Assembly: GCA_011799875.1 (NCBI GenBank)
Contig: CM022298.1
Location: forward strand, 490,585,180 to 490,649,179
Direction of reading: 5' to 3'
Source: Thinopyrum elongatum
Taxonomy: Eukaryota > Streptophyta > Magnoliopsida > Poales > Poaceae
DNA: 64,000 nucleotides
Shown here: in pieces, positions 44,112-56,075 of the stretch
How the letters are laid out: each line of letters opens with the position of its first letter
How positions within the stretch are numbered: the first letter of the stretch is position 1
The notes under the pieces: generated by a model
Databases searched by the model: none
The model's input: only the letters and a program-made list of their open reading frames with translations
Told to the model about the DNA's origin: nothing
Position numbers and translations under genes: made by a program

Positions 44112-47080
44112 AGCCAGGCTGACTATAGGTTACCCCTAGCCAGACTTCATTGCCTCTTGATTAGTAGAAAGCCCATAGGGATTTCAGCCATCTTTGCCAA
44201 GCAGGCATGGCTACTATTAAACATAAGGCAACCCCATAGGTTTTGGATCCATCAGACCCCAACTCTCGTGGCCTTTGCCTACGGTGTGAAATGCTCGCAC
44301 CCGGCAACGACCCGTGAGCCCTGAACCCCTAGGTAAACCAGATATCCCTACCTTTCTTGCTAACCATGGCATTTCTCTTCTTAACTCTAGTTTCCTCTGG
44401 GAAACGCTTATAAATTCCATCCTTTCCCTGACAACCATAGGATCGTTGGCTAAGCCATTTTGGCTATGGTCCTGCATCGAGAGTGTGATGTTCCCTAAGG
44501 AAGTAGTAGGAGCTTGACACCAGTGCTACCAGGAGCATTGTGTGGCTTCGCTTCTAAATCCTTAGAGGTGCACCGAGTGCGCAATACTAGTTATACTCAT
44601 AGATCCTCGGCCACATGTGTAAGGTCCGCAAATATTTGAGCTTTATTTGCTTTTTGTTTTTCGCGGTTTTTGTTTCTTTTGTCGGTTCCATTTCTTCACT
44701 CCGACTGGATCCATCCGCAAGTGCCGTCAAGAAGATCAGCATGCAACTTGGATAATACCCAATAATCCCAATTCAGCAAGAGTCAAGTCAAGCCAACTAC
44801 ATGATATTCAGAACACCATCACCGGATCTGTCAAGAATGAAGAATAGGTCAAAAGCATAATCTATGTGCAACTGATAAGGATAGAATATACCTGAGAAAG
44901 TTGGCCTCGGAATGGATCATACCTGAGGAACAGTCAGATAAGCTACCAAGAATGAACACCAGTAAGGACAAAATTATTCCGTCCGCGATACAAGGACTAT
45001 TTCAATCAGTGGGGTGAACTTTGAGTCTTTTCTCAATGGACTCAAGAACCATTTAGTACCCACCGAAGACATATTTCAAGAATGTGAATATGCCACGAGC
45101 AACACCAAAACTCCGGTATGTTGGTATAAATTTCAAAGCAAATCTTAAAGCTCACCGGTGCAAATACAAAATTTTCTGGGCACTGTGACAAGGTTTGCAA
45201 GGAATATGGATGAGTTCACGGTTGCCCAGAATCACTGAGCTTCCAAGCACCCAGAATTAAGGAGCACCTAACATGATTGGAAACTCAGCTGAACCGGAAG
45301 GAATGATCCGTCAACTGCTTATTATTGGTAACACTTGGTTTGAACGCAAAGGGTATTCCGAATTAATTAACAACATGAGCTCTACATCAGTTGTACCGCC
45401 TTTACAGTAGCAATGATCAGACCAGCAGAAGACAAGCGATGTGCATGACAATAGAATATATTCAGACATGGTATGGCCTATACCAAGTTTGGCTCCGCTA
45501 TGGGTAAATTCCGGGTGTTCCAGAAGGAAGCCAGAATCGGCCATGGATCCGATTGCGTACACAAGGCTTCTGGTATAAGGAACCCAGCCTTCCTCTGCAG
45601 GCTACCGAGAAGAGCTGACGACTCCAGACTGCCAATTTTCCTTGATACGCCATTTGGTGAGAAAATCTTCGGGGGTACAATACTCCAATCTTTTTCAGCG
45701 TGCTACCGCGGGAAACTTCCGGCATAAGGCACCTGACCTTCTGCCGCAAGCCACATGAAGGTAAATTTCTGAGGTACGATATCCAGCCTTCTTCGGCACG
45801 CTACCTTGGCAGAAGCTTTGAGCATAAGGAACTCAGCCTTCTTCAACACACCCCGTGCCCACGACAATCCTGTCAGGAGCACGAACTAGCCCATACACCC
45901 GTCTGCCTCAGAACTCAGTGGTTATGAAAAGATTTATCCTACACCTGCATATGTTGTGAGCAGGTAGTCTAGTGGATCAGTTCATGCGAGCCACTTGTAC
46001 ACGGAAATGACTGTGTTTAGAGAAACATTGGCCCCATAACTCGAGGAAGAATATGAGCACAACAACCCCTACGAGATATGCAAGAGTTAGTTGTGAGAAC
46101 AAGCCCGACAAGCCGGGAAAATAATCAGGAAGCCGTGCTCGCAGGTCATAACAGGTTATGAAAGGAATCCTCAAGAACCAAGAAGTTGTGGACAAACAAC
46201 CTCCATGACGGTCAGCAAGATACAGTTTCACAGACAAGGTATTATTACCAATCCTTGTCAGACTCTTACATATAAGGCCACAACAATGCATCCAACATGC
46301 CATACTCATCCTAAATATGGGCCGTCAACCAAGATAAAGAGGCTATGCCCCAAAAGATACACCGAATGACAGCCATACTATATTCAACTCAGTGGTCATG
46401 GCAAGGACTACACAGGCTATATATATGACAGAGCCATCACCACAAGCGGCAGAGTCTGAAACAAGACATTCAGATAGAATGGCTCAAAGCACGTCAGCCT
46501 CAATAGCTCATAGACATCATGACATCATTAGAATAAGAAATTACTGTCTATAATTATTTTGTGATCATGCCTGACATTTCAGTTAGGGATATAGCAGCAA
46601 TAGCTCGGTCATGTTGTTCCCTGAATTGTGGATCACCTAAGGACGAAGTCAGAATGCCAAAAGCAAAAAGAAATGTCAGTACGGAACCCGCAGCCAGACT
46701 GAGCATTCTGACCCGGCAAAAAGAAAGCCACTCCCAATCACTCAAGGCCATACGAGCAAGTGAGCCTGGTACTAGGAAAGGATGTTTTGCCCATGACAGT
46801 CAGGATACGCAGTATCACAATAAAATCCAAAGCAGTTGCTTCCAGGCCATGTAAATCAAGTTGTTTGTTGGTATTACCCGCTACCCCACTCAGCAACACC
46901 ACTACAAGGACAAAAGGTTTACCTGACAGGAAAGAGAAGGATTCTAGGAAACTGTGTGCAGAGACAACACAAGGTCCGTCAGAAGAGGTAGTTAAAAGGC
47001 CGGTGAACCAACGAAGGCAAGACCGCTGATGGATCCAAGTCGCACACAGGTGAGTCCCCCTTCACCGGGAGGTAAGCCAG
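44112..47080. other. Internal region of C without coding capacity
   Basis: About 3 kb with only short frames (longest about 110 codons) and no gag, protease, RT or integrase motif on either strand. Around 45570-45860 there is a degenerate repeat with words like CATAAGGAACTCAGCCTTCTTC split by GCTACC. The stretch conforms to the large non-coding interior of LARD-type elements. Confidence 0.75.
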
Positions 47081-47118
47081 AAATCTCGAGGACGAGATTT
47101 TCTTAAGGGGGGTAGGTT
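47081..47118 (+). promoter_or_regulatory. Hairpin and polypurine tract of C
   Basis: AAATCTCG (47081-47088), loop AGGA, CGAGATTT (47093-47100) is a perfect 8-bp stem. The tract TTAAGGGGGGTAGG follows, then the LTR at 47119. Confidence 0.8.
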
Positions 47119-50100
47119 TGTAACACCATGGTTTTCGCTCCCTGTTTTTTTTCCTTTTGTGGGATTTGACTCCCGTCTTTTTTCTCGATATTGTCTGATT
47201 TTCTCTCGCTCTTGGGTATATGAAGATGGTCATTTAACCTTGCCTCCCCTATCCAACCAGAGATTCCCTCCAGTCCAACCTTGCCACCTAAGATTTATTC
47301 TCAGGGTTTTACCATCGAGACCCTACCTTTCGAGTTGCCGGAAGGGAAACCCTGATTTCTTCCGTTACAAAGGAACCCCAATTTCCTTTGATCTGTTGTC
47401 TCCCAAACTTTTCCCAGTGATCATCCTATCATTGTAAACCCTGGATATGCAAAAATATTGCCAAGTCATTTGCAATATTTTTCGTTTATAATTAATTCCT
47501 TTTTCTGCCAGTTAAAGGAATTAAATCCAGGAAAATATCTATCCATCTCCAAAGTTCATGAAAACTTGTGGAGATTCTTTGTGATCATATTGAGCTCCCA
47601 TAAAAATATTGGCCATAATTAAATAAGGGAAATTGCATTTTCCTATTTAATGCCAATATTGCATTTTGGGCAGCTTCTAAAGGAACTACCATTTTGGTAG
47701 CCAGGAAAAATCCCAAATAAATTTTGGAGCTTATACTATCCATATATTCACCATTTCCATCAATATCAAAGTCCCAAAGTTCAAAGCTTGAGCACATCAT
47801 CAATTTGCAAATTTTGTTCAGTTTTTCAGTTTGCAAAGGAAGTGCTTGAACCCTTGATCTATTTGAGCTGAAATTTTTCATGGTGGTTAACATTGATAAA
47901 TCACTCATGGAAACCAAAAATCAGCTCAATTCATCCATCCATTCATCCACAGAAATTTTCTCAAGTTTATGTCTATTTGAAAGCTCTGTGAAGGAAGTAC
48001 CACTTTGGCATTTCCAAATGAGCTGAAATTTTACCAGTATGTCCATATGTCTAAATCATCACTCTACACCAAAATGCAGCTCATTTCATCAAACCATTTG
48101 AGCACAGCTCCAACTTTCTCATTTCTGTCCAGTAGGGCACTTGGTGAAGGAAGTGTGTGCAAATCTTGTCCAAATGCCTTCAAATTTTACCAGCATATAG
48201 TACTTCCTACCACATAACACTGTGACAAAGTTTCAGTTCCATATCACTATCCATTTCTCCACAAAATGTCAGCCAAGTTTTCTGTTAAAACCTGGTTCAG
48301 CAAGGTTCACTCACCTCAGAGCCACCTAGTTGGTTCTAGCCACTTCCCTCAACTATTTGAGCAGTGATCTACCTGTTTGACAAGGTGTGACAAGCAGACG
48401 CGCTCCAGAGCATGTGGCACCCATGGTGACCACGCAATGTCCATGCAGAAACGGCGCTCTGCGCCTCTGTCGTCTCCGTGCCGTCACCTCCGGCTGGCCC
48501 TCTCTTGTTTGAGCATGTCTAGCGGCTCCGCGGCGTCCACCTGCTCCTCTCCAGACCCTTCTCCCCTCCCCTATCGTCCTCCTCGCGCCATGGCGATCGC
48601 CGCCGTGGTACTGCTCGCTCGTGAACTTCGTCGTCTTCCTCCTGTCACCTCTCTCCCTTGGCCTCTTCTCCCCCCGAGCTATCTCCTCCCTCTGTTGAAC
48701 GTCAGGTCGAGACCGCTCTTCGCGCGCCACCTCGCCGGAGCTCCAGTGCGGAGATAAGGATGCCACGACGGCCATCCTCATCCGTTCATCGCCGGCCGCC
48801 TATATAAGCCGCTACCCTGCGCCCTCCCGAGCTCACACCACTCCTTCCCCTCTCCCCGGAATCCCCAGTCCCGAGCCTCGAGCTCCTGTGCCGAATTGCT
48901 CCACCGCGGCCGCCATTGCCGCCACGGCCATTGCTCGGCCTCGCCTAAATTCGCTTCATTCCTGCCCCCGTAGCTCCGCCTAGCCGTTGTAGTAGATCCC
49001 TACCCCCACCACTATGCTCTCCCCGCCTCCATTCTGCCCAGGGACAACCGTGGCTTCGGCCTCGAGCTCGCCACTGTCGCCCGTCTCCACCCGCCGTCCG
49101 GCCACCATAGTTCCTTCCCGCCTCCACCGCGGGTGCCTACGAACTCATCTCGGAGCTCCACGTCCATCCCCGTCATCTCCGCGGGTCCTCGGCCACCGGA
49201 GCCTCGAGCCCGAGTTCGCCGGAGCCACCGTCCGCCTCCCACTCCCGTCCGGGCGCCATAGTGCACCCCTGCCCTCACTGTGGGTACGTGCGGGTGCGCC
49301 AGCGAGTGCTGCATCCGGCCCGCCCCTCGCCCAGCCCTCTCGAGCCCCACGGCCACCGGAACCTGCGCCGGTCGGCGCTCCTCTGTCTCTGTTCGGAGGA
49401 AGAAGAAGGTGGACGGGAGGAGGAGAGAAAAGGAGATGTGGGGCCCGGCTGTCAGCGGCTGTGGGCCGGCCAGCATGGATAAGTGGCGACACCCAGGCCA
49501 GAAATACGTCTTCACCACTGGAAGACGTATTCTCTCCGAATGCACGACAAGTCGCGCTGTCAGGGACCCTGTTGTGAATATTTCTTTTACAAAAAGGTCC
49601 CTGGCAGACAAACACTTATATCTTTTTGCCCATAACTCCAATTGAGGTGAAACCAACGCCCACATCTTCATCTCGTCGAGCCCGTTCTGTTGGTGTCATT
49701 TTCACAAGGTTGCCACACAATGAAATTAACCATTTTGCCCTTGCTCTAAAACAGCCCCCTCCGAGAGAGAACCGTTCCGGCGAATTCTCCTGCGGACTCA
49801 CCGCACTTCTTCCTGGAGTATTCTTCGACCCCAGGCAAGCCGACCATCTGATATATGCCCTAAAGCATTGCTCTGTGATATTTCTTGCATGTTTAAATTA
49901 ATATGCTTGTGCTTGTTTGTCTAGTAGTGAGCTGTATGTGACTCTGACGAACCCTTGCTTGCACTTTCGTTGGTGACGACACCACGCCTGTGTTCTGAGC
50001 TGTTTCCGGCCGTCCGGGGTGGATGCCGACTTTTATTTCTCTTGTCAGCAACTGTCCATGTTCTGAGCTGCTTTTCGGCCGTCTCGGGCAGCTGTTGAAT

Positions 50101-51677
50101 TTCTTTCCGTAGCAGTGACCCTATGCTCTGAGCTGTTTCTCGGCCGTCTTAGGGAGCTGCTACATTCTTCTTATCAACACCGTCTCATGCTCTGAGCTGC
50201 TTTCCAGCCGTCTTGAGCCGGGGTTGAGTTATTCCGGTAATGTCCCAGATCTGAGTTGTAAAGACCGTTCTGGTGGCTACTGGTTTCTTTGTCGGTTTTG
50301 TGCAAGGGTTCCGATGGTCGTAACTTACATCTCGAACTTTTAAAGTGATAACTTGCCATTTAAATCTTGTTTCACTAAGGACCTGTCGTGATATCATACG
50401 GAGATAGTGGTTGTGTTTATGCAACTATTACATCATACATAGTTACCACCAGGTTAAGTTATTGTGATGAATCACTAAGCTTGCTAAATGAACTTAGTCG
50501 GTTGATCTAGAGTCACCTGTCCGGGCTTATTCGTGCAGCCACATTTGTCGGTATGGGACGGCCTTGACTTGGTCTGATCGCGTGCTCTTTTATCGGTACC
50601 ACCAACTAGGGAAGGTTATGCGTGCGCACTGCCCTGGCCCGGTAGGCGACGATAACCTTGTGAGCCCAGTTGAGTTATTTGTCGGTGTCCCCGTTTGGGA
50701 CAGTTTAGTTTGGCCATGACGGTGGCAGGCGTCACGAGGTGACACAGGGGCCACCCAGGACATGACCCTGGGAGGGTATGATTGTCGGTGGTACGATAGA
50801 GGAGTCACGGGTCAGGCAGGTTTCGTTGGAGCAACGCTGGTCCACCCGAATGGGATCACGAGGTCAGTGCTCCATAGTGTGGGTAAAGTGCGCAACCTCT
50901 GCAGAGTGTAAAATCTATTCGAATAGCCGCGTCCACGGTATTGGACAGCCCGTCCAGACCTCGCTAGGTGGTCAACCGTAATGATGACAATAATGGTAGA
51001 AGAATCTGTCCTACATAGACATCAGATGTTGTCAGAGATATGGTATGTTAGCCATGGGATGGCTATGGAAGAGATGGTCAGATGACCAAAAGACTTGGAT
51101 TGGAATTTGGATCGGATTCAGATTGGATCATGAGATTATTCGGAGTATGGATTATTTACTTGATATGCTTTACTTTACTGCATTTTTCCTTAGTAGTTAT
51201 CTTGCTGGATAAACCTGTTATGACTGATAGTTAATCTTGCTAGATAGGTATACTATGCCATGTCATGATAATTAATGTTACTCTAATAACTAATACATGC
51301 TTGAATGCCATGGATTGCATTGCTTGGTGTATATGTTAGTTTGGTTTTCTTGCGAGTACATTCAAAAGTACTCCGCGGCCTTCAATGTGGCCAGGTTCAC
51401 ATAAGGATTCGTCGTCGAGGAGCCGGAGTGTTCGCAGGCTAGGAGAGTAACCCAGTCAGATCCCTGTGGATTGGAGCCGCACCAAGACCAAGCTGCCTTA
51501 GATAGAGCTTTTTCCGCTGCCATCATTATTGTAATATATCATGTAAGACTTATATATGCATTAATAGAAATGCCGGTGTTCATGATACTTGTTGTAAACG
51601 CGCATGCCAGAGTGATTTCCTGGGCTGGTATGCGTGGCGACCGTCTGGCTATAGTGGTATTCAGGTGGGGCGCCACA
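47119..51677 (+). repeat. Element C second LTR
   Basis: 4559 bp, ends GGCGCCACA. It has the same features as the first LTR (TATA at 48801-48808, donor-like site at 49832-49841, fourfold repeat, palindrome at 50915-50926, hairpin at 51354-51373). Unlike a terminal 3' LTR it is followed by a primer site. Confidence 0.93.
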
Positions 51678-51841
51678 ACGGATGGTATCAGAGCAGCCAG
51701 GCTGACTATAGGTTACCCCTAGCCAGATTTCATTGCCTCTGGATTAGTAGAAAGCCCATAGGGATTTCAGCCATCTTTGCCAAGCAGGCATGGCTACTAT
51801 TAAACATAAGGCAACCCCATAGGTTTTGGCTCCATCAGACC
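51678..51841 (+). repeat. Start of a second internal region of C, cut by D
   Basis: Matches 44095-44258 with four differences in 164 bp, including the primer site and the words up to ATCAGACC, where element D begins. The target duplication of D would be AGACC (51837-51841); its partner lies outside the window. Confidence 0.9.
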
Positions 51842-53967
51842 TGTAACACCCCCTTGTAATAAACTCTGTGACACTCTGTTAAAACTGCCAAGTCATGATC
51901 ATTTGCAGTGCCAAGTCATAAGGGTTAATGATCCAATTCAAATTCACATCTGAAAATCAATTTAAATTCCAAAGTGCAAGTTGAAGTTGATCAAACTCTG
52001 CTAGAAAAATGTTATTTAATTAGCAAATAATCCAGTGGTCATGACAAAATCATAATCATTATTTTTGGAGTTAGCTAAGTGAGTGAAACAACATGAAACA
52101 GCACCCAAAACAGAACATTTAATCTATTTAAAATGATATCAAATTCAAATGGAATTCAATTCTGTCCTAATCACTTTTTGGTGGAGAATAATATTGCATT
52201 GCAATATTTGGGCCAACTCCCCCACTTTTCAAAATAGCACAAGTGCCCTAAACATTTCATAATAACATGAAATAAAAGAAAAGGCAGAACAGAAAAATTT
52301 AGAAATAAGAAAAAGGCCACTGTGCATAGGCCAAGTGCACAGTGCCTTGAAGCCCAGCCCAGAAGGCCCGTTCCTTCTCCCTCATCCTCCGTGTCGGCAC
52401 GCCTCTGGCCGGGCGCGCGCGCGCCGGCGAGGCGGCGACACACCGACGCCACCGACGGAACAGGGGCGCGAGGAGGATAAGGCTGAGACCCGTCCACTCC
52501 TCCCTGGCCTCCCCGTCAGTCTTCCCCTTTCCTCTTGCTCGCTCCGCCTCTCCCTTCCTTCTCAGATCCGGTGACAGAACGCCGCCATCGCCGCGCTTTG
52601 GCACCACCGTGGCCGCCGGCCTCCCCACGTCGTCTGGAGGTGCCAGGAAGGAGCGCCGTGGACCTCTGCAACCTCTAGAGCAACCAGACGGAGCGGAGGA
52701 GCACCGCATCGCCCGCGCGCGAGTCGTCTTCCACCTCGGGTCGTCGCCAATTCCTCCATCTCCGGCGAGCTAGGCTGCAGCTACTAAACCTCCGAGGGCC
52801 TTCGGCGTGCCGCACGGTGAGCTACCCGTCCTCCGCTCCCCTGCGTTCATCTCTACGCGCGCCGTAGCTAGCTGTTCCCGAGCCCGTGCTCTGGTTGCCG
52901 CCGGTGGGCTCGGTGCCATTGATGTGGCCCTCGTCAACGCCAACCGAGGTCAACGTTGAGCTCCTGGTGCTCCCAGGAGCCCGGCGAGCTCGAGCCCGAG
53001 CCTCACGTGCCTCCTAACGCCGTCTCCCCGATCTCCCGAACTCCACCGCCGCCAAACCTCGTCGCCGGCCCAGCTCCGGCCATCCCCTGGTCCGACAAGT
53101 GCCCCAGCTCGATGCGCGAGATCACCAGCTAGCGAACGCGCCTAAGCGCAGCTCGAACAGAGCTCTGTAGCTCGATTCCGGTCAACTCCGGCGACCAACC
53201 GCCGCGGGAATGGCTCGCCGGAGCTACTCCGGTGCCCGCCGGCGTGGTCAGCCCGGGGCCACTCCCTGGGTCACTGACCCGTGGGCCCCAGGGGCCCGAC
53301 CGGCCAGCTAACCGGTCAGCCCTGCTGACTGGACCGGCCCAGTCGCTGACACGTGGGCCCCACCTCCCTGTTAATCTAATTAAAATGTTTTAGAAATAAA
53401 AATAAACTAATTACCCTAATGAGTCTATGACATGTGGGGCCAGAAGCTTAATTAGCAATTTAGATTAATTCAATTGCACTGTTAAGATAACAGAGACTGA
53501 CATGTGGGTCCCACTGGACCCACATGTCATATTTGACTTAGTCAGCCGACTGTTGACTTGCTGACGTCAGCAGCACGTCATGCTGACGTCATAATTCATT
53601 TTTTGTAAATAATAATTAATTCCAGAAATTCAAATAATCTTTAAAAATTAATAACTTTTAAACCGTAGCTCGGATCGAAAAAGTTAAAACATGAAAGTTG
53701 CTCAGAACGACGAGACGAGTCTGATCGTGCCATCTGTTTCTCCATCGGAACCTCCTACGTAGAAGAACTCGTAACTCTGGACCCGAATCCGGCAGATGAA
53801 TAGTGCACACACGTCGGATATTAAATCCCAGAATAATTCTAAAAATAACTAAAATGACTTAGATGCATAATTAGGCAACCCTGCACTGCATCATAGCATC
53901 ACACGCACCGTGTTGCATTTGTTTGCATTATGTTTACCTGTTTCTTCCCCCTCTTCTCTCTCGGTAG

Positions 53968-54069
53968 ACCCCGACGTTGACGTAGCTCCCGAGGCAGACG
54001 CCGCACAGGAGTACGACTACGTCCCCGACGATACTACTGAAGACCTTGCCCTTGCCCCCGAGCAAACAG
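53968..54069 (+). other. Exon-like segment 1 inside the 5' LTR of D
   Basis: Preceded by a pyrimidine tract ending CTCTCTCGGTAG and followed by CAG|GCAAGC, a GC-type donor. It is 102 nt long, open in the phase 2 nt, 33 codons, 1 nt. It includes EYDYVPDDTTEDLALAPEQ. The same phase is found in segment 1 of A (502-558). Prediction only. Confidence 0.45.
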
Positions 54070-54379
54070 GCAAGCACCCCCATTTTGAGCATGCCTATAT
54101 CGCCTATTCTCTTCTCTCTTATGCTTGCATTAGAACTACTACTGCTACTGTTTTCCTATATCTGCTGCATAGCCTGATTATTATACCCTGCTTTGTTACC
54201 TTACTGGTTATCCTAGACTGCTTAGTATAGGGTGGGTAGAGACACGACAGAGACCCCCACTTGATCCCGACTGCCCTGCTGGACATCAGAAGACCCGATC
54301 ATCGGGATTGAAGACCAGACCCTGGCACCGCACATCACTACCCCTTAGTTGCCGACACTGCTGGGTTACCGTCGAGTGC

Positions 54380-54582
54380 CGAGGGTGATACCTCGTTAGC
54401 ACTTCTGATGTTAACCTTGTAGGTTAGTTACTCGGTCGTGGTAAGCGAGGGTGATTCCTCCTACACCACCCCCGATAACGACATCGTCGCACAACCTCTC
54501 AAGTGTGGACCTCGAGGGTGATTCCTCCTTCGTTCACCTTGATGATAACATCGAGCGGGAACTCCATCGAGGGTGATTCCTC
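54380..54582 (+). repeat. Fourfold CGAGGGTGATTCCTC motif in D LTR
   Basis: Copies at 54380-54394 (one change), 54446-54460, 54513-54527 and 54568-54582, spaced 55-67 bp. Each has the small inverted repeat GAGG...CCTC. They lie where C has its fourfold repeat. Confidence 0.8.
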
Positions 54583-55248
54583 ATGGTTCTCTTCGGTGTT
54601 AGACACACAGTTACCTTGGATATTATGACTTGACTATGAACCACGATACTAAAGACGGGTCGGCCCTGAGGGGTACCCGCGCGAGCTTATTGCGAAGTGA
54701 TGTGGAGTCGGGTTGACCTGGATGGTGCCCGCGAGATAACTACGAGGCGTGGCCGGGCATTCTTAGCCCTTGCCGCAAGTCCTCGAGACGGGGCGACGGG
54801 GTCACATCGATCGTGAGTCTCTGCTCGTTTCCGCGCGCTCCTAATCCACTATGGTTTGGATATTTGATCCGAGGGGCCTCTGGCCCGATAGCACTAACCA
54901 TCACGTGGGCATAGTATGGGCGTTCTGCGTCATACACATCAGCCGAAGCTTGTTGGACGTCAGTAAGGAGCGGCGCACGCCGAGTTGGACTGGTAACGCA
55001 ACCGCGCTTGTATAAGGGGTTGCTAGGTCTGCTCTCGGTGGCCCCGTAACGTGCAGGAGTTCCCGGGGCGATGGCCCAAGACCCCTGGGGGCATAGGTTT
55101 AGTCTGGCGTGCTGACCTCTCTTATAAGCCTAGGTCGGGTTGCGGCGTGTTGCTTGGCCGAGGCCGGGCATGACCCAGAAAAGTGTGTCCGGCCAGAGTT
55201 AAGTGAGCGTGGTGGGTAAGTTGGTGCACCCCTGCAGGGAAGAAACTT

Positions 55249-55258
55249 CTATCGATAG
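55249..55258. promoter_or_regulatory. Palindrome in LTR core of D
   Basis: CTATCGATAG, a perfect 10-bp palindrome, in a block alignable with A and C (GTGGGTAA, CTGCAG, then the palindrome, then GGTA and GGACA). Confidence 0.65.
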
Positions 55259-55582
55259 CCTGTCCTACGGTAACGGACACTCGGAGTTGTATCCCGGTCG
55301 GTACAACTAGAACATGTGGTGAGAATTGGATAGGGCTCTGGGATTGCTTTCTCACAGGGAGTCGAGAAAAGATCTCAGGTCGAGGTTGATGATACTACTA
55401 CTACTACTTTACTTATGTAATCTGCTCTCTCCTCATGCTGAAAGACTGCTGAAGATTGTTGAAGATGCTAGTCTTCGATAGGACTAGGCTTTCCCCCTCT
55501 ATTCTGGCATTTCTGCAGCCCAGTCCACATATACAGCCATTCCTTTGACAATGATGCATATGTAGTGTAGATCCTTGCTTGC

Positions 55583-55605
55583 TGAGTACTTCGGATGAGT
55601 ACTCA
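55583..55605. promoter_or_regulatory. Hairpin in D LTR
   Basis: TGAGTACT (55583-55590), 7-nt loop, AGTACTCA (55598-55605): a perfect 8-bp stem about 50 nt before the acceptor-like CAG at 55652-55654. Confidence 0.65.
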
Positions 55606-55654
55606 CGTTTGCTTTATTTTCTTTTTTCCCCCATATTCCATTTGATGCCACCAG

Positions 55655-55755
55655 ACGACGGAGCCCCTGAGCCAGAAGCCCTAGCCGACGACCAGTACTA
55701 CTACCCGCCTGGCGAGTACTACTACTACGAGGAGCCGTTCGACGACCAGGAGTAG
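55655..55755 (+). other. Exon-like segment 2 inside the 5' LTR of D
   Basis: Preceded by a long pyrimidine tract and GCCACCAG. In the phase left by segment 1 it starts with a GAC codon, reads DGAPEPEALADDQYYYPPGE and a second tyrosine and acid run, and stops at a TAG (55753-55755). Even unspliced, an ATG at 55645 gives 36 aa in this frame. Acidic and tyrosine-rich; no known domain. Confidence 0.45.
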
Positions 55756-56063
55756 GATCGGAGGGTCCAGGGCAGGAGGCCTACGCCTTTCGATCGTAGT
55801 ATTTTATTTTACCCCGCCTCTGTGAAGGCCTAACTCTCTCTATGTAATATATCTGTACCCAGATATCTAATGCTTCCGCTGACGCTTGTATGCCATCGAG
55901 CTATGTATTCGAGCCCTCGAGGCCCTGGCTTGTAATATTAAGCTTGTATGACTTTATTTTATGTTTTAGAGTTGTGTTGTGATATCTTCAAGTGAGTCCT
56001 TAGGCTTGATCGTGCGCATTTGCGTGTATGATTAGTGCACGATTAAGCCGGGGTCGTCACAGG

Positions 56064-56075
56064 TTGCTATCAGAG
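56064..56075 (+). other. Primer binding site of D
   Basis: TTGCTATCAGAGCC just after the LTR, one base different from the iMet site TTGGTATCAGAGC. Confidence 0.8.

Larger units (their letters stand above)
39537..51841 (+). mobile_element. Element C: non-autonomous Tekay-type Gypsy in LTR-internal-LTR-internal form
   Basis: LTR 39537-44094, internal 44095-47118, LTR 47119-51677, then the first 164 bp of a second internal region (51678-51841) before element D cuts in. The LTRs start TGTAACACC. The internal region has a tRNA-iMet primer site and a hairpin plus polypurine tract like A and D, but no gag or pol motif, so it is non-autonomous. The two LTRs differ by about 3 % in the first 300 bp. 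Confidence 0.88.
51842..56061 (+). repeat. Element D 5' LTR
   Basis: 4220 bp, from TGTAACACC to GTCGTCACA. A GC-rich stretch runs from 52330 to 53340, with a donor-like GTGAGC at 52817-52822. No clear TATA box was found. It also has exon-like segments, a fourfold motif near 54380-54582, the palindrome 55249-55258 and the hairpin 55583-55605. Confidence 0.95.

Noticed and set aside
39537..51677. C LTRs as two solo LTRs or two neighbouring insertions
   Set aside because: Primer site follows both LTRs and a polypurine tract precedes the second, with no target site between, so one array is simpler.
52299..52943. ORFs in the GC-rich part of D LTRs (also 62375-62943)
   Set aside because: Composition effect. 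In the phase needed to join the exon-like segment at 53968 there is a TAG at 52771 and no ATG after it.
55113..55126. CTTATAAGCC as the TATA box of D
   Set aside because: It lies far downstream of the GC-rich leader, unlike the TATA boxes of A and C.
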